A stretch of 64,000 nt of DNA from Mycobacterium sp. DL99 (GCF_004762045.1 NZ_SJOM01000007.1:2881820-2945819), one strand, 5' to 3'. Shown: positions 17,253-30,999, numbered from the stretch's first letter. The notes: a model not told the origin generated them from the sequence alone. Numbers and translations: made by a program.

Positions 17253-18432
17253 TCGAGTCGGCGGTGGTGAACCATTTTCGCTCGGCATACCGACGAAAAG
17301 GCCGGCGCTGCATCCATTTCATCATCTGAGCCATTACCGCTACGTCGCTGGACGACCTGGGGAGGTAGCCGTCGATACCCTGCGCCAGGGTCTGGCACCG
17401 GTCGATGTAAGGCCTCATCACCGCCTCATAGCGCATCAGCGCGCCTGGGATCCGTTTGGCATCAAGGGATTCAGCCGGGCCGAGTTCGCAGGCCAGGACG
17501 TAAGCGCCGACCAGCGCCAGGCTGGTGCCCATACCCGACAGCGGTGAGGCGCAGTAGCCGGCGTCGCCGACGAGCGTCACCCGACCGTTCGAGATCGTCG
17601 GCATGTGCACCTGCAGGAAGGCATCGAAATAGAAGTCGTCTGCATGTTCTGCCGCCGCCAGCAACGCCTCGCAGTGCCAGCCGGCGTCAGCGAAATACCT
17701 TGCCAGCAACGCCCGTTGCTCATCAGGGTCGCGGCGGTCGAACGACAGCGGCTCAGATCGGAACGCCAATCCGGCTTTGCAGAGCGCCGAGTCGTGTGCT
17801 GGGCGCATCGACGCGTTGAGCCCGGGCTTCTGATACATGAGATACCAGCCGTCCAGTCCGGCGGTGTCCGGGCCGGTGAACCAGGCGTTATAGCCGCCGA
17901 GCAGTTTGACGAATTGCTCCTCGGGACCGAACGCCAACCGGCGAACCGAGGAGTGTGGCCCGTCGGCCCCGACCACCAGATCCGCAGTCACCGTGGTGCC
18001 GTCGCTCAATACCGCCTCCATACCGCCGGGGCTTTGATGCAGCACGGTGATGCGGGTGCCGAATCGGTATTCGGCGCGCGCCCTGGTGGACTCGTACAGT
18101 GTGTCCACCAGATCACCGCGCAGGATCTCCAGCTTCGACACCACGCCGTTGCCGTGAAACGCCGTCACCGGCATCTCCGCGCGGCGGCTGCCGTCGGCGC
18201 GTACCCAGGCTATCCCTTGCTGGTCGATCAACCGGCGCTGCAGTTCGGCCATCAGACCCATCCGGGTCACCACGTCGCGACCGGCACCACGCAGGTCGAC
18301 AGTCTGTCCGCCTGGCCGGATCCCTGGCGCGGATTCCACCACGATCACCCGGTATCCGAAATCGCTCAGCCAGTGGGCCAATGCAGGTCCGGCGATTCCG
18401 GCGCCGCTGACAAGAATGGTGGGCTGCTCCAT
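17218..18432 (-). CDS. FAD-dependent monooxygenase (PHBH fold)
   Basis: A 404-aa flavoprotein hydroxylase of the TetX/PHBH type. GAGIAGPALAHWLSDFGYRV forms the FAD ADP-binding motif (residues about 10-29), GADGPHSSVR is the DG motif, and VGDAGYCASPLSGMGTSLAL is the GD motif that binds the FAD ribityl chain. VDLRGAGRDVVTRMGL is typical of oxygenases that act on polyketide-like or aromatic substrates, including drug-inactivating TetX relatives. It ends 35 bases inside the small convergent gene and starts 45 bases downstream of the next minus-strand gene. The substrate is unknown. Confidence 0.88.
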   Translation of the reverse strand: MEQPTILVSGAGIAGPALAHWLSDFGYRVIVVESAPGIRPGGQTVDLRGAGRDVVTRMGLMAELQRRLIDQQGIAWVRADGSRRAEMPVTAFHGNGVVSKLEILRGDLVDTLYESTRARAEYRFGTRITVLHQSPGGMEAVLSDGTTVTADLVVGADGPHSSVRRLAFGPEEQFVKLLGGYNAWFTGPDTAGLDGWYLMYQKPGLNASMRPAHDSALCKAGLAFRSEPLSFDRRDPDEQRALLARYFADAGWHCEALLAAAEHADDFYFDAFLQVHMPTISNGRVTLVGDAGYCASPLSGMGTSLALVGAYVLACELGPAESLDAKRIPGALMRYEAVMRPYIDRCQTLAQGIDGYLPRSSSDVAVMAQMMKWMQRRPFRRYAERKWFTTADSINLPDYPLPVG

Positions 18433-18477
18433 GCGCCACAGCGTATGCGCCGCTGTGACGGTGAGCCGATCAGTCGC

Positions 18478-19689
18478 TCAGAGATCGAGCGCCTGATACG
18501 TGCGGCGGACGAATCGGGGTTGTGCGGTCTGCAGTTTGGCCGTTGAGGTGTTGCCGCTGACAGCGGCGGCGTCCACCGACAGATTCGGATGGTTCTGAAC
18601 CAGATAGATCAGGATCAGATCCGCCGAAGGGTCGGCCTGCCACCAGGTTCCATAGGCGCCGGGCCAGCTGAATGTGCCCGGTCCGCCCGGCCCGAACAAT
18701 TGGCGCGACTTCGCCGTGTCGGTCACCACCGAGAGGTTCAGGCCGAAGCCCCGGCCGACCCAGAACGGCGCCCCGAGGAACTGGAACTGCTTCTGTTCGG
18801 CGGTCAACCGGTCGGTACGCATCACCCGTACCGACTCCTCGGACAGCACGCGTACGCCGTCGGCCGTGCCGCCGCCCAACAACATCCGGGCGAACTTCAA
18901 ATAGTCGTCGGCGGTGGAGAACAACCCCGCCCCGCCCGTGCAGAACGGGGGATCGGTGATCGGTGCCGGACCCATCACATCGTGGGTCAGGGTGTTGTCG
19001 GCGGTCAGTTGGTACATCGTCGCCGCCCGCCGCCGGCCGGCCGCGTCGACAGAGAAGCCAGTGTCGACCATGCCGAGCGGGGCGAAAATGCGCTCGGACA
19101 GCACCTGGGCCAACGGCTTGCCCTCGATCCGGGACAGCGCGATTCCCAGCACATCGGTGGAGTGACTGTAGGTGAGCCGGTCACCGGGCTGATGCGCCAG
19201 TGGCAGCTTGGCCACCTCGGCCAGCCAGCGGTCCTGGTCCTGGCGCAGCGACAACTTGCCGTATGCCGACGCCAGCGGACCCAGCACCGAGAACACATAG
19301 GCCAGGCCGCTGCGGTGGGTCATCAGATCATCGAAGGTGATGGGCCGGCGCGCGGGCTCGGTGCGGTCGAGCGGACCGCGCGGATCACGCAGCACACGCA
19401 TGTCCGCCAGTTCGGGCAGCCATTTGGTCACCGGCTCGTTCAGGGCCAGCTTGCCCTCCTCAGCCAACGCCATCGCCGCGGCCACCGTCACAGGCTTTGT
19501 CATCGAGGCGATCCGGAAGACGGTGTCGCGCTGCATCGGCAGCCCTGCGTCGACGTCGCGGTGCCCCAGGGCGTTGACCTGCAGGACCTTGCCTGCCTGC
19601 CACACCAGCGTTACCGCGCCGGCCAGCAGTCCGGCGTCGATGGCCTCACGGATGGACGATTGGTTGCCGTCGAGGTTCACCCGGGCCAC
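18478..19689 (-). CDS. Serine hydrolase, class C beta-lactamase/esterase fold (LipL-like)
   Basis: A 403-aa member of Pfam beta-lactamase (family VIII esterases and related penicillin-binding-like proteins). The nucleophile motif S-x-x-K is SMTKP (about residue 67), the Tyr motif is YSHST, and a C-terminal HGG-like region is replaced by FGPGGPGTF. No signal peptide is seen, pointing to a cytoplasmic esterase similar to mycobacterial LipL/LipE types. The start is GTG at 19689 (or GTG at 19680); the much longer open frame to 20013 crosses the promoter and start of the divergent transporter and reads as Arg/Ser-rich non-coding sequence. Confidence 0.83.
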   Translation of the reverse strand: MARVNLDGNQSSIREAIDAGLLAGAVTLVWQAGKVLQVNALGHRDVDAGLPMQRDTVFRIASMTKPVTVAAAMALAEEGKLALNEPVTKWLPELADMRVLRDPRGPLDRTEPARRPITFDDLMTHRSGLAYVFSVLGPLASAYGKLSLRQDQDRWLAEVAKLPLAHQPGDRLTYSHSTDVLGIALSRIEGKPLAQVLSERIFAPLGMVDTGFSVDAAGRRRAATMYQLTADNTLTHDVMGPAPITDPPFCTGGAGLFSTADDYLKFARMLLGGGTADGVRVLSEESVRVMRTDRLTAEQKQFQFLGAPFWVGRGFGLNLSVVTDTAKSRQLFGPGGPGTFSWPGAYGTWWQADPSADLILIYLVQNHPNLSVDAAAVSGNTSTAKLQTAQPRFVRRTYQALDL

Positions 19690-19808
19690 GTTAGCGGCCC
19701 CCTGGAAGGCTCGGCAGTCCAGTCTCCGGGCCCTGCCGGGCATTCCCCACAAGAATCGCCGCGGCTTGGGCGATACTTCCCTGGCGGATATGGCGTGAGA
19801 AGAGGCTG

Positions 19809-21155
19809 ATGACCCAGCAGGACCAGATCGACGGCGACCCAAGCTCGGGCTCCACACCCGAGCCCCACCCCATGAAGCGGGTGGCATTCGCCAGCTTTGT
19901 CGGCACCGCGATCGAGTTCTACGACTTCTACATCTACGGCACCGCCGCGGCGCTGATCTTTCCTCACGTGTTCTTCCCGAACATGGGTCCCACGATGGCG
20001 ACCATCTCCTCACTCGGCACGTTCGCGGTCGCGTTCCTGTCCCGCCCGATCGGTGCCGCGGTGTTCGGCCATTTCGGAGATCGACTGGGCCGCAAGAAGA
20101 CTCTGATCGCGACGCTGTTGATCATGGGTCTGTCGACCATCTGCGTCGGGTTGGTGCCCAGCGCGGCGACGATCGGCGTCGCCGCGCCGATCATCCTGCT
20201 GGTGCTGCGACTGATGCAGGGCTTCGCCGTCGGCGGAGAATGGGCCGGGTCGGCGCTGCTGAGCGCCGAGTACGCGCCGGTCGGAAAGCGCGGCATGTAC
20301 GGGATGTTCACCCAACTCGGTGCGGGCGCCGGGCTCGCGGTGAGCAACCTGGTGGTCTTCATCGTCAGCCTGACCGTCGGCGAGAAGAGCGCGGTGTTCC
20401 TGGACTGGGGCTGGCGGCTGCCGTTCCTGTTCAGCGCAGTACTGCTGATCGTGGCGCTGTACGTGCGGCTGAGCATCGACGAGACGCCGGTCTTCGCCCG
20501 CGAGCAGGTGACCGGCGGTGTGCCCAAGGCGCCGCTGAGCGAACTGTTCCGGACTCAGAGCCGACAGGTGGCGCTCGCGGCGGGCTGCATGGTCGGCATC
20601 TTCACCATGAGCTTCCTGGGCGGCACCTACCTGATGAGCTACGCCAGCACCCGCATCGGGCACCCGCGCAGCCTCATCCTCGGCGTCGGCGTGCTCGCCG
20701 GCGTCGCGCTGATGATCTTCTCGGCGATTTCGGCGGTGCTGTGCGACCGGTACGGCCGCCGGCGCGTCATTCTCGCCGGCTTCGGGCTGGCCCTGCCATG
20801 GGCGTTCGTGGTGATGCCGCTGATCGACTCCGGTTCACCGGTGGGCTTCGCGGTGGCGATCGCCGGCATCTTCTGCATCTTCGGCCTGTCCTACGGGCCG
20901 ATCGGGTCGTTCCTGCCTGAGATCTTCGCCACGCGTTACCGCTACACCGGCGCGGGTCTCTCGTTCAACCTGGCCGGCATCGTCGGCGGGGCAATTCCAC
21001 CGTTGGTCGCCGGAGTGCTGGTGGCCACGCTGGGTAGCTGGGCTGTCGGGGCGATGATGGCGGCTTTCGTCGTCGTCAGCATCGTCTCGACCGTGCTGCT
21101 GCCCGAGACAAAGGGAACCGAACTGGACGCCGTACCGAGAGACTCTGCGAGGTGA
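19809..21155 (+). CDS. MFS transporter, metabolite:H+ symporter (MHS) family
   Basis: A 448-aa 12-helix membrane transporter. The N-terminus RVAFASFVGTAIEFYDFYIYG is the MHS-family hallmark, and the loop 2-3 motif GHFGDRLGRKKTL is the MFS A-motif, with a second copy (DRYGRRRVIL) between helices 8 and 9. Relatives take up proline/betaine, alpha-ketoglutarate, shikimate or aromatic acids with protons. It is divergent from the esterase gene across a 119-base control region. The substrate is open. Confidence 0.9.
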   Translation: MTQQDQIDGDPSSGSTPEPHPMKRVAFASFVGTAIEFYDFYIYGTAAALIFPHVFFPNMGPTMATISSLGTFAVAFLSRPIGAAVFGHFGDRLGRKKTLIATLLIMGLSTICVGLVPSAATIGVAAPIILLVLRLMQGFAVGGEWAGSALLSAEYAPVGKRGMYGMFTQLGAGAGLAVSNLVVFIVSLTVGEKSAVFLDWGWRLPFLFSAVLLIVALYVRLSIDETPVFAREQVTGGVPKAPLSELFRTQSRQVALAAGCMVGIFTMSFLGGTYLMSYASTRIGHPRSLILGVGVLAGVALMIFSAISAVLCDRYGRRRVILAGFGLALPWAFVVMPLIDSGSPVGFAVAIAGIFCIFGLSYGPIGSFLPEIFATRYRYTGAGLSFNLAGIVGGAIPPLVAGVLVATLGSWAVGAMMAAFVVVSIVSTVLLPETKGTELDAVPRDSAR

Positions 21156-21184
21156 CCGTGGCGGGCCGGGTGTTTGCGGCCTGC

Positions 21185-21190
21185 TAAGCT
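21185..21190 (+). promoter_or_regulatory. Candidate extended -10 element of the pyr operon
   Basis: TAAGCT preceded by TGC gives an extended -10 (TGN-TANNNT). A start near 21197 would give a leader of about 60 bases that contains the PyrR-type hairpin. There is no good -35 box. Position and sequence only; not proven. Confidence 0.4.
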
Positions 21191-21218
21191 ACCCCGCAGT
21201 TCGACGTCCTTTAACGAT

Positions 21219-21256
21219 CCGTCCCGAGAGGCGGAGAAGGAGGTCAGGGTCACCTC
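21219..21256 (+). promoter_or_regulatory. PyrR-binding RNA loop and Shine-Dalgarno hairpin in the pyr leader
   Basis: At 21219-21234 the RNA can fold CCGUC / GGCGG-type stem with a hexaloop, and bases 21222-21232 match the PyrR-binding consensus UCCNGNGAGGY exactly (U-C-C-C-G-A-G-A-G-G-C). The consensus outer A-U pair is replaced by C-G, which keeps the pairing. Just downstream, AAGGAGGT (21237-21244) is the ribosome site of pyrR, and GAGGT (21240-21244) can pair with ACCTC (21252-21256) right before the ATG. This fits the published model that mycobacterial PyrR represses translation when UMP is plentiful. The motif is seen directly; the switch is inferred. Confidence 0.7.
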
Positions 21257-21814
21257 ATGGGCTCTTCAAGTGCCGACCGGGAATTGTTGTCTGCGGCGGA
21301 CGTCGGCCGCACCATTTCCCGGATCGCCCATCAGATCATCGAAAAGACCGCTCTTGACGATCCCGCCGAACGTGAGCGGGTCGTTCTCCTCGGCATCCCC
21401 ACGCGGGGCGTGACGCTGGCCACGCGCCTGGCCGCCAAGATCAGTGAGTTCGCCGATGTGGCGTTGCCGGTCGGTGCCTTGGATATCACGCTCTACCGCG
21501 ACGACCTCAACTTCAAGCCGCCGCGGCCGTTGGCGGCAACGTCCATCCCGCCCGGCGGCATCGATGACGCCGTGGTGATCCTCGTCGACGACGTCCTGTA
21601 CTCGGGGCGGTCGGTGCGCTCGGCGCTGGATGCCTTGCGCGACATCGGCCGTCCGCGGGTGGTGCAGCTCGCGGTGCTGGTCGACCGCGGCCACCGGGAG
21701 CTGCCGGTCCGCGCCGATTACGTTGGTAAGAACGTGCCGACGTCCCGCACCGAGAGTGTCCATGTGTTGCTGTCCGAGGATGACGACCGTGATGGGGTGG
21801 TGATTTCGAAATGA
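21257..21814 (+). CDS. pyrR: Bifunctional pyr operon regulator / uracil phosphoribosyltransferase
   Basis: A 185-aa type I PRTase that binds UMP/PRPP, regulates pyr mRNA and has uracil phosphoribosyltransferase activity. The PRPP loop is [19 protein letters not shown] (about residues 96-114); the flexible loop DITLYRDDL precedes it. It is the first gene of the pyrimidine operon, preceded by its own binding site in the leader. Its stop overlaps pyrB by 4 bases (ATGA), so repression of pyrR translation would carry over to the next gene. Confidence 0.96.
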   Translation: MGSSSADRELLSAADVGRTISRIAHQIIEKTALDDPAERERVVLLGIPTRGVTLATRLAAKISEFADVALPVGALDITLYRDDLNFKPPRPLAATSIPPGGIDDAVVILVDDVLYSGRSVRSALDALRDIGRPRVVQLAVLVDRGHRELPVRADYVGKNVPTSRTESVHVLLSEDDDRDGVVISK

Positions 21815-22767
21815 CGACACGTCATCTCCTATCGGCGCAGGATCTCACCCGGGATGACGCGACGGCGATCCTCGATGACGCCGACCGCTTCCGTGAGGCG
21901 CTGCTGGGCCGTGAGGTCAAGAAGCTGCCGACATTGCGCGGCCGGACCGTCATCACGATGTTCTACGAGAACTCCACCCGGACCCGGGTGTCGTTCGAGG
22001 TCGCGGGGAAGTGGATGAGCGCCGACGTGATCAACGTCAGCTCCTCGGGATCCTCTGTGGCCAAAGGGGAGTCGCTGCGCGACACCGCGCTGACCCTGCG
22101 TGCGGCCGGGGCCGATGCCCTGATCATCCGCCACCCGGCCTCGGGTGCCGCTCAGCAGCTCGCCGAATGGACCGCCGAGGAGGGCGGCGGCGGACCCAGC
22201 GTGATCAACGCCGGCGACGGTACGCACGAGCATCCGACCCAGGCGCTGCTCGACGCCTTGACCATCCGCCAACGCCTGGGCTCCATCGAGGGCAAGCGTG
22301 TGGTGATCGTCGGCGACGTGCTGCACAGCAGGGTGGCCCGGTCGAACGTGTCGCTGCTGGCGACCCTGGGTGCCGAGGTGGTGCTGGTCGCGCCGCCGAC
22401 GCTGCTGCCGGTTGGGGTGTCCGGGTGGCCGGTCACGGTGTCGCACGACCTCGATGCCGAACTGCCCGCCGCCGACGCGGTGTTGATGCTGCGGGTCCAG
22501 GCCGAGCGGATGAACGGTGCGTTCTTCCCGTCCGCACGTGAGTATTCGGTGCGCTACGGGCTGTCGGAGAAGCGCCAGGCCATGCTGCCCGGCAACGCCG
22601 TGGTGCTGCACCCGGGACCGATGCTGCGCGGCATGGAGATCGCGTTCCCGGTCGCCGATTCCTCGCAATCGGCCGTTCTGCAACAGGTTTCAAATGGTGT
22701 TCACGTGCGGATGGCGGTGCTGTTCCATCTGCTGGTGGGCGCGGATCGGGAGGCGATCAGCGTATGA
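21811..22767 (+). CDS. pyrB: Aspartate carbamoyltransferase, catalytic subunit
   Basis: Condenses carbamoyl phosphate and aspartate to N-carbamoyl-aspartate, the first committed step of UMP synthesis. The 318-aa protein has the carbamoyl-phosphate loop [11 protein letters not shown] (about 49-59), [12 protein letters not shown] for the 80s loop and [16 protein letters not shown]. The aspartate-binding end carries MLRVQAERM. No regulatory subunit gene (pyrI) is near, and DHOase follows with a 4-base overlap, so the enzyme may associate with PyrC. Confidence 0.97.
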   Translation: MTTRHLLSAQDLTRDDATAILDDADRFREALLGREVKKLPTLRGRTVITMFYENSTRTRVSFEVAGKWMSADVINVSSSGSSVAKGESLRDTALTLRAAGADALIIRHPASGAAQQLAEWTAEEGGGGPSVINAGDGTHEHPTQALLDALTIRQRLGSIEGKRVVIVGDVLHSRVARSNVSLLATLGAEVVLVAPPTLLPVGVSGWPVTVSHDLDAELPAADAVLMLRVQAERMNGAFFPSAREYSVRYGLSEKRQAMLPGNAVVLHPGPMLRGMEIAFPVADSSQSAVLQQVSNGVHVRMAVLFHLLVGADREAISV

Positions 22768-24083
22768 CGAAACACATCGCAGGCTCGAATCCGCCGGTCC
22801 TCATCCGCGGGGTCCGTCTCTACGGTGAGGGTGACGCGCTCGACGTGTTGATCGCCGATGGGCAGATCGCCGAGATCGGTTCGGCCCTCAAGGCTCCCGA
22901 GGATGCCGAGGTGATCGAAGCTGCCGGCCAGGTGCTGCTGCCTGGCTTCGTCGATCTGCACACCCATCTGCGCGAGCCCGGCCGCGAATACGCCGAGGAC
23001 ATCGAAACAGGTTCCGCCGCAGCGGCTCTGGGTGGCTACACCGCGGTGTTCGCGATGGCCAACACCGATCCGGTCGCCGATTCCGCGGTGGTCACCGACC
23101 ACGTGTGGAACCGCGGCCAGCAGGTGGGCCTGGTCGACGTGCACCCGGTCGGTGCGGTCACGGTCGGCCTCAAAGGCAAGCAGCTCACCGAGATGGGCCT
23201 GATGGCCGATGGTGTCGGCCAGGTGCGGATGTTCTCCGACGACGGTTTGTGCGTCGACGATCCGCTGGTGATGCGGCGGGCGCTGGAGTACGCCACCGGC
23301 CTCGGCGTGCTCATCGCCCAGCACGCTGAAGAGCCGCGGCTGACCGTCGGCGCCGTCGCCCATGAAGGGCCGAACGCGGCCCGGCTGGGTTTGGCGGGTT
23401 GGCCACGCGCGGCCGAAGAGTCGATCGTGGCCCGGGACGCGATCCTGGCCCGTGACGCCGGCGCCCGGGTGCACATCTGCCATGCGTCCACCGCCGGCAC
23501 CGTGGAGTTGCTGAAATGGGCCAAGGCACAAGGTATTTCCATCACCGCAGAGGTCACCCCGCATCATCTGCTGCTCGATGACGGCCGGTTGGCCAGCTAT
23601 GACGGACGCAACCGCGTCAACCCGCCGCTGCGGGAATCCAGTGACGCCGTGGCGTTGCGTCAGGCCCTGGCCGACGGCGTCATCGACTGTGTTGCCACCG
23701 ACCATGCCCCGCACGCCGAGCACGAGAAGTGCTGCGAGTTCTCGGTAGCCCGCCCGGGCATGCTCGGCCTGCAGACCGCGCTGTCCGTGGTGGCCGAAAC
23801 CATGGTGCGTCCCGGCCTGCTGACCTGGCGCGGCGTCGCCAAGGTGATGAGCGAGGCGCCCGCTGCGATCGTCGGTCTGCCCGATCAGGGCCGGCCGCTG
23901 GAGGTGGGGGAGCCCGCCAACCTCACCGTGATCGATCCCGACGCGACCTGGACGGTGGAAGGCGACGAGCTGGCCAGCCGCTCGGACAACACGCCTTTCG
24001 AATCGATGACGCTGCCGGCGACCGTGACCGCCACGCTGCTGCGCGGCAAGATCACCGCCCTGGACGGGAAGTGTCCGCGTTGA
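22764..24083 (+). CDS. pyrC: Dihydroorotase
   Basis: Zinc amidohydrolase that cyclises carbamoyl-aspartate to dihydroorotate. It is 439 aa, the class I length. Metal ligands are visible in [12 protein letters not shown] (His-x-His, about residues 59-61), in IAQHAEE and in HICHAST (His), and in CVATDHAPH (catalytic Asp). FSDDG at about 155 corresponds to the class I active-site aspartate. ATGA overlap with pyrB; the end overlaps the next small membrane gene. Confidence 0.97.
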   Translation: MTKHIAGSNPPVLIRGVRLYGEGDALDVLIADGQIAEIGSALKAPEDAEVIEAAGQVLLPGFVDLHTHLREPGREYAEDIETGSAAAALGGYTAVFAMANTDPVADSAVVTDHVWNRGQQVGLVDVHPVGAVTVGLKGKQLTEMGLMADGVGQVRMFSDDGLCVDDPLVMRRALEYATGLGVLIAQHAEEPRLTVGAVAHEGPNAARLGLAGWPRAAEESIVARDAILARDAGARVHICHASTAGTVELLKWAKAQGISITAEVTPHHLLLDDGRLASYDGRNRVNPPLRESSDAVALRQALADGVIDCVATDHAPHAEHEKCCEFSVARPGMLGLQTALSVVAETMVRPGLLTWRGVAKVMSEAPAAIVGLPDQGRPLEVGEPANLTVIDPDATWTVEGDELASRSDNTPFESMTLPATVTATLLRGKITALDGKCPR

Positions 24084-24580
24084 ACACTCCCACGCTGATC
24101 GCGTCGCTGGTGCTGGCCGCCGTGCTGGCCGTGCTGATCGCGTTCCTGATCCGGCAGATGATGCGCGGCTGGTTGCATCGTGCGCAGCGCCAGGCCGAGC
24201 TGATCGGCACGCTGCCGACGCTGCCCGACACCGTCGGTGCGGCGACGATCGCGGCCACCAAAGGGATGTACGTCGGCAGCACGCTGGTTCCGCACTGGAA
24301 CGACAAGGTCGCCGCGGGGGATCTGGGCTTTCGCACCAAGGCGGTGCTGACCCGCTATCCCGAGGGAATCATGATGCAGCGCAGCGGTGCCGGGCCGATC
24401 TGGATCCCTGCCGAGTCGGTCACCGCGATCAGGACTGAACGCGGAATCGCAGGCAAGGCACTGACTTACGACGGAATCTTGGCCATCAGGTGGCGGCTGC
24501 CCTCGGGCACCGAGATCGATACCGGGTTCCGTGCCGACAATCGCGCAGAGTACGACCGCTGGCTGGAGGAAGAGGCATGA
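24071..24580 (+). CDS. Single-pass membrane protein, Rv1382-like
   Basis: A 169-aa protein with an N-terminal membrane helix ([19 protein letters not shown]), a short basic segment and a soluble domain with beta-rich PH-like character ([35 protein letters not shown]). The same gene sits between pyrC and carA in M. tuberculosis (Rv1382, unknown function). GTG at 24071 overlaps the pyrC stop by 13 bases; TTG at 24080 is an alternative giving the usual 4-base overlap. The downstream end overlaps carA as ATGA. The function is unknown; the fixed position suggests a link to the operon products at the membrane. Confidence 0.8.
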   Translation: MSALNTPTLIASLVLAAVLAVLIAFLIRQMMRGWLHRAQRQAELIGTLPTLPDTVGAATIAATKGMYVGSTLVPHWNDKVAAGDLGFRTKAVLTRYPEGIMMQRSGAGPIWIPAESVTAIRTERGIAGKALTYDGILAIRWRLPSGTEIDTGFRADNRAEYDRWLEEEA

Positions 24581-25713
24581 CGAGCAACAAGAGCAACGAA
24601 AAGGCGGTCCTGGTACTCGAGGACGGGCGCGTCTTCACCGGTACGACGTTCGGGGCGGTCGGGCAGACCCTCGGCGAGGCGGTGTTCTCCACAGGCATGT
24701 CGGGCTACCAGGAGACGCTCACCGATCCCAGCTACCACGGCCAGATCGTGGTCGCGACCGCTCCGCAGATCGGCAACACGGGCTGGAACACCGAGGACGG
24801 CGAAAGCCGTGACGACAAGATCTGGGTGGCCGGTTACGCCGTGCGCGACCCTTCGCCGCGTGCGTCGAACTGGCGGGCCAGCGGAACTCTCGACGACGAG
24901 TTGGTTCGGCAGGGCATCGTGGGCATCGCCGGGATCGACACCCGGGCGGTGGTGCGCCACCTGCGCACGCGCGGGTCGATGAAGGCCGGGGTGTTCTCCG
25001 GCGCCGCCTTGGCGGGGACCGACGAGCTGGTGGCCCGCGTTCTCGACCAGCCCTCGATGCTGGGCGCGGATCTGGCCGGTCAGGTCAGCACCGAGAGCTC
25101 CTACATCGTGGAACCCGAAGGCGGTCACCGGTTTACGGTCGCCGCGGTTGACCTGGGCATCAAGACCAACACCCCCCGCAACTTCGCCCGGCGCGGGATC
25201 CGCAGCCACGTCCTGCCGTCGTCGGTGACCTTCGATCAGATCGCCGACCTCAAACCCGACGGGGTGTTCCTGTCCAACGGCCCCGGTGACCCGGCCACCG
25301 CCGACCACATCGTCGCGGTGACCCGCGAGGTACTCAGTGCCGGAATCCCGTTGTTCGGCATCTGCTTCGGCAACCAGATCCTGGGCCGTGCGCTGGGCAG
25401 GTCCACCTACAAGATGGTGTTCGGCCACCGCGGCATCAACATCCCGGTGATCGACCACATCACCGGCCGGGTGGCGATCACCGCCCAGAACCACGGCTTC
25501 GCGCTCGAAGGCGAAGCGGGCGAGACCTTCGACACCCCCTTCGGCGCAGCCGAGGTCAGCCACACCTGTGCCAACGACGGTGTGGTGGAAGGGATCCGGC
25601 TGGCCGACGGCCGGGCGTTCTCAGTCCAGTACCACCCGGAGGCCGCGGCCGGACCACACGACGCGGAGTACCTGTTCGACCAGTTCGTCGACCTGATGGC
25701 AGGAGAGAAGTAG
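24577..25713 (+). CDS. carA: Carbamoyl-phosphate synthase small subunit
   Basis: Glutaminase subunit that releases ammonia for CarB. 378 aa. The class I amidotransferase triad is present: Cys in [11 protein letters not shown] (about residue 269), His and Glu in [12 protein letters not shown] (about 352-354). The N-terminal CPSase domain begins [18 protein letters not shown]. The ATG at 24577 overlaps the preceding membrane gene by 4 bases; upstream in-frame codons belong to that gene read out of phase. It is adjacent to carB with no spacer. Confidence 0.97.
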   Translation: MTSNKSNEKAVLVLEDGRVFTGTTFGAVGQTLGEAVFSTGMSGYQETLTDPSYHGQIVVATAPQIGNTGWNTEDGESRDDKIWVAGYAVRDPSPRASNWRASGTLDDELVRQGIVGIAGIDTRAVVRHLRTRGSMKAGVFSGAALAGTDELVARVLDQPSMLGADLAGQVSTESSYIVEPEGGHRFTVAAVDLGIKTNTPRNFARRGIRSHVLPSSVTFDQIADLKPDGVFLSNGPGDPATADHIVAVTREVLSAGIPLFGICFGNQILGRALGRSTYKMVFGHRGINIPVIDHITGRVAITAQNHGFALEGEAGETFDTPFGAAEVSHTCANDGVVEGIRLADGRAFSVQYHPEAAAGPHDAEYLFDQFVDLMAGEK

Positions 25714-29067
<3,354 letters not shown>

Positions 29068-29069
29068 CC

Positions 29070-29882
29070 ATGGAGGCTTTCGGGCAACGGCTCGCCGATG
29101 CGGTGTCCGAGCGGGGGCCGTTGTGTCCCGGCATCGACCCGCACCCCGGGCTGCTGCAGGCGTGGGGGCTGTCCGCCGACGCCGACGGTCTGGCCGCGTT
29201 CAGCGACATCTGCGTGACGGCATTCGCCGGCTTCGCGATGGTCAAGCCGCAGGTGGCGTTTTTCGAGGCCTACGGCTCGGCGGGTTTCGCGGTGCTGGAG
29301 CGCACGATGGCTGCCCTGCGCGAGGCCGGGGTGCTGGTGCTGGCCGATGCCAAGCGTGGGGACATCGGCTCGACCATGGCTGCCTATGCCGCGGCCTGGG
29401 CCGGTGACTCGCCGCTGGCGGCCGACGCGGTGACCGCATCGCCGTATCTGGGCTTCGGTTCATTGCAGCCGCTGCTGGACATGGCCGCGGCCCATGGCCG
29501 GGGCGTGTTCGTGTTGGCCGCCACCTCCAATCCGGAGGGGGCGAGCGTGCAGCGCGCCATGGCCGGGTCACGCACCGTGGCGCAGTCCGTCGTCGACGAT
29601 GTGGCCGCGGTGAACCAGGCTGCCGGCCGGCCCATCGGCTCGGTGGGTGTGGTGGTCGGGGCGACGGTGACCGAACTGCCCGATCTCAGCGCGCTCGGTG
29701 GGCCGGTGCTGGTGCCCGGCGTCGGAGCTCAGGGCGGGCGCGCCGATGCGCTGGGCGGATTCGGCGGGGCCCGGCTGGTGCTGCCCACGGTGTCGCGCGA
29801 GGTGCTGCGGGCGGGCCCGGCGGTGGCGGATCTGCGTGCGGCGGCCGAGCGCCTGCGCGACGAAGTTGCCTATCTCGCCTGA
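29070..29882 (+). CDS. pyrF: Orotidine 5'-phosphate decarboxylase (type 2)
   Basis: Last enzyme of UMP synthesis. 270 aa, the subfamily 2 size found in mycobacteria. The catalytic segment [12 protein letters not shown] carries the Lys and Asp residues of the decarboxylation site, CPGIDPHP is the N-terminal phosphate/ribose motif and VPGVGAQGG is the phosphate-binding loop. The start is the ATG at 29070, 2 bases after the carB stop. Its last 13 bases overlap the convergent DUF2330 gene. pyrE and pyrD are not in the window. Confidence 0.96.
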   Translation: MEAFGQRLADAVSERGPLCPGIDPHPGLLQAWGLSADADGLAAFSDICVTAFAGFAMVKPQVAFFEAYGSAGFAVLERTMAALREAGVLVLADAKRGDIGSTMAAYAAAWAGDSPLAADAVTASPYLGFGSLQPLLDMAAAHGRGVFVLAATSNPEGASVQRAMAGSRTVAQSVVDDVAAVNQAAGRPIGSVGVVVGATVTELPDLSALGGPVLVPGVGAQGGRADALGGFGGARLVLPTVSREVLRAGPAVADLRAAAERLRDEVAYLA

Positions 29883-30931
29883 CGGCGGCCGCCGACCCTC
29901 ACCACCCGTACGACGACGGCCACGGCACCGATGCCGGCAGCCACCAGCAGGGCCAGGCCGGTGAGGTCGCCCCGATCCCGTTCGCGGTAGATCACGGCCC
30001 GGTAGTCGTCGTCCGCCGCGGCAGCGGCGAAGCCGTAGTCGCCGTCGATCGACGCGGGGGAGTCGATCGTGTCGGTCCACCGGGTCAGGTAGTCACCCGC
30101 TTCGAGATACGGATCGAGCTCGCGCATCCGGCTCGATATGCGTCCGGCGAACTGCAACTCGGGGTTGCGTCCGGAGACCGGGAGGGCGGTCGGATCCATC
30201 CGGTGGTCGGCCAGCACGTACAGGTCGACGGCGAGCGGAAGTTTCGCCGCGCGAGACAGGCGCATCGGGTAGATCACGGTGCCGGAGGCGAACGACAACC
30301 GTAATGGCTGCAGATCGCCGGTGAGGGACTGGCCGGCGGCGTCGGGAAACAGCTGAATGGCGACGATCTCCCAACCTCCGGCGACGTAGGGCGTGAGGTT
30401 GTCGGCCAGGCTGGGCGGCTGCGGAAATCCCTTCTCGGACAACCACGAGGCCAGAGCATGGGGATCGTCGGAGGCCAGCCGGGTGACGTTGAACGGCCCG
30501 AGTCGCTGCTGGCTGCGCACCGTCACCCTGTCGGGAGCGGCAGCGCTGACAAGGCCGCCGGCGCGCTGGGAGAACAACGTCGACAGCCAACCGAACCTCG
30601 GCCACCAGGAGTCGTGGTACTCGATACGTGGTGCCGACAGTGCGGACAATGCGCTGAAGACCGCCGGTTCGCCGAGCGTGACTTCGGCTTCCGACGGCAC
30701 CGGCATGATCCAGGCCGCCTTCGATGAGCTGCCCCGCACGTTGAACGACATCAGGATGTCCTCGGTGACACCGTCCCACGCGACCAGGGCGCGCTCGTCG
30801 GCGACGCTGGCGCCCTCACGGTCGGGGATGTATGCGCCGCATCCACAAGCCCAGGCCGGGGCCGCGACGTTCGCTGTCAGCCCGATCAACAACAGGATGA
30901 GGACCGCACTGACAGACCGGATCACGGTCAT
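29870..30931 (-). CDS. DUF2330 membrane-anchored exported protein
   Basis: A 353-aa protein with an N-terminal signal peptide ([19 protein letters not shown]), the DUF2330 hallmark [12 protein letters not shown] directly after the cleavage site, a large extracytoplasmic domain and a C-terminal anchor ([20 protein letters not shown]) followed by basic residues. Topology is therefore outside with a short cytoplasmic tail. The clustered Cys at the mature N-terminus could bind metal or form disulfides. The function of the family is unknown. It lies convergent to pyrF and downstream of a strong terminator. Confidence 0.85.
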   Translation of the reverse strand: MTVIRSVSAVLILLLIGLTANVAAPAWACGCGAYIPDREGASVADERALVAWDGVTEDILMSFNVRGSSSKAAWIMPVPSEAEVTLGEPAVFSALSALSAPRIEYHDSWWPRFGWLSTLFSQRAGGLVSAAAPDRVTVRSQQRLGPFNVTRLASDDPHALASWLSEKGFPQPPSLADNLTPYVAGGWEIVAIQLFPDAAGQSLTGDLQPLRLSFASGTVIYPMRLSRAAKLPLAVDLYVLADHRMDPTALPVSGRNPELQFAGRISSRMRELDPYLEAGDYLTRWTDTIDSPASIDGDYGFAAAAADDDYRAVIYRERDRGDLTGLALLVAAGIGAVAVVVRVVRVGGRRQAR

Positions 30932-30964
30932 ATCGTATGGGGTCGCAAGGCATCAACAGAACGG

Positions 30965-30999
30965 AAAAAGCGGACCGCGTGGGTGGCGGTCCGCCTTTT
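30965..30999 (-). terminator. Bidirectional intrinsic terminator
   Basis: GCGGACCGC (30970-30978) and GCGGTCCGC (30986-30994) form a perfect 9-bp stem with a 7-base loop, flanked by AAAAA on the left and CTTTT on the right, so a U-tract follows the hairpin on either strand. On the minus strand it stops transcription from the Gly-Pro-rich gene before the DUF2330 gene. Such canonical hairpin-plus-U sites are uncommon in mycobacteria. Confidence 0.8.

Noticed and set aside
18589..19809. A 406-codon plus-strand open frame
   Set aside because: Antisense of the serine hydrolase gene; composition is His/Gln/Arg-rich without motifs.
19690..20013. N-terminal extension of the serine hydrolase (to 20013)
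   Set aside because: It would overlap the divergent transporter gene, is Arg/Ser-rich and lacks a ribosome site; GTG at 19689 fits the family length.
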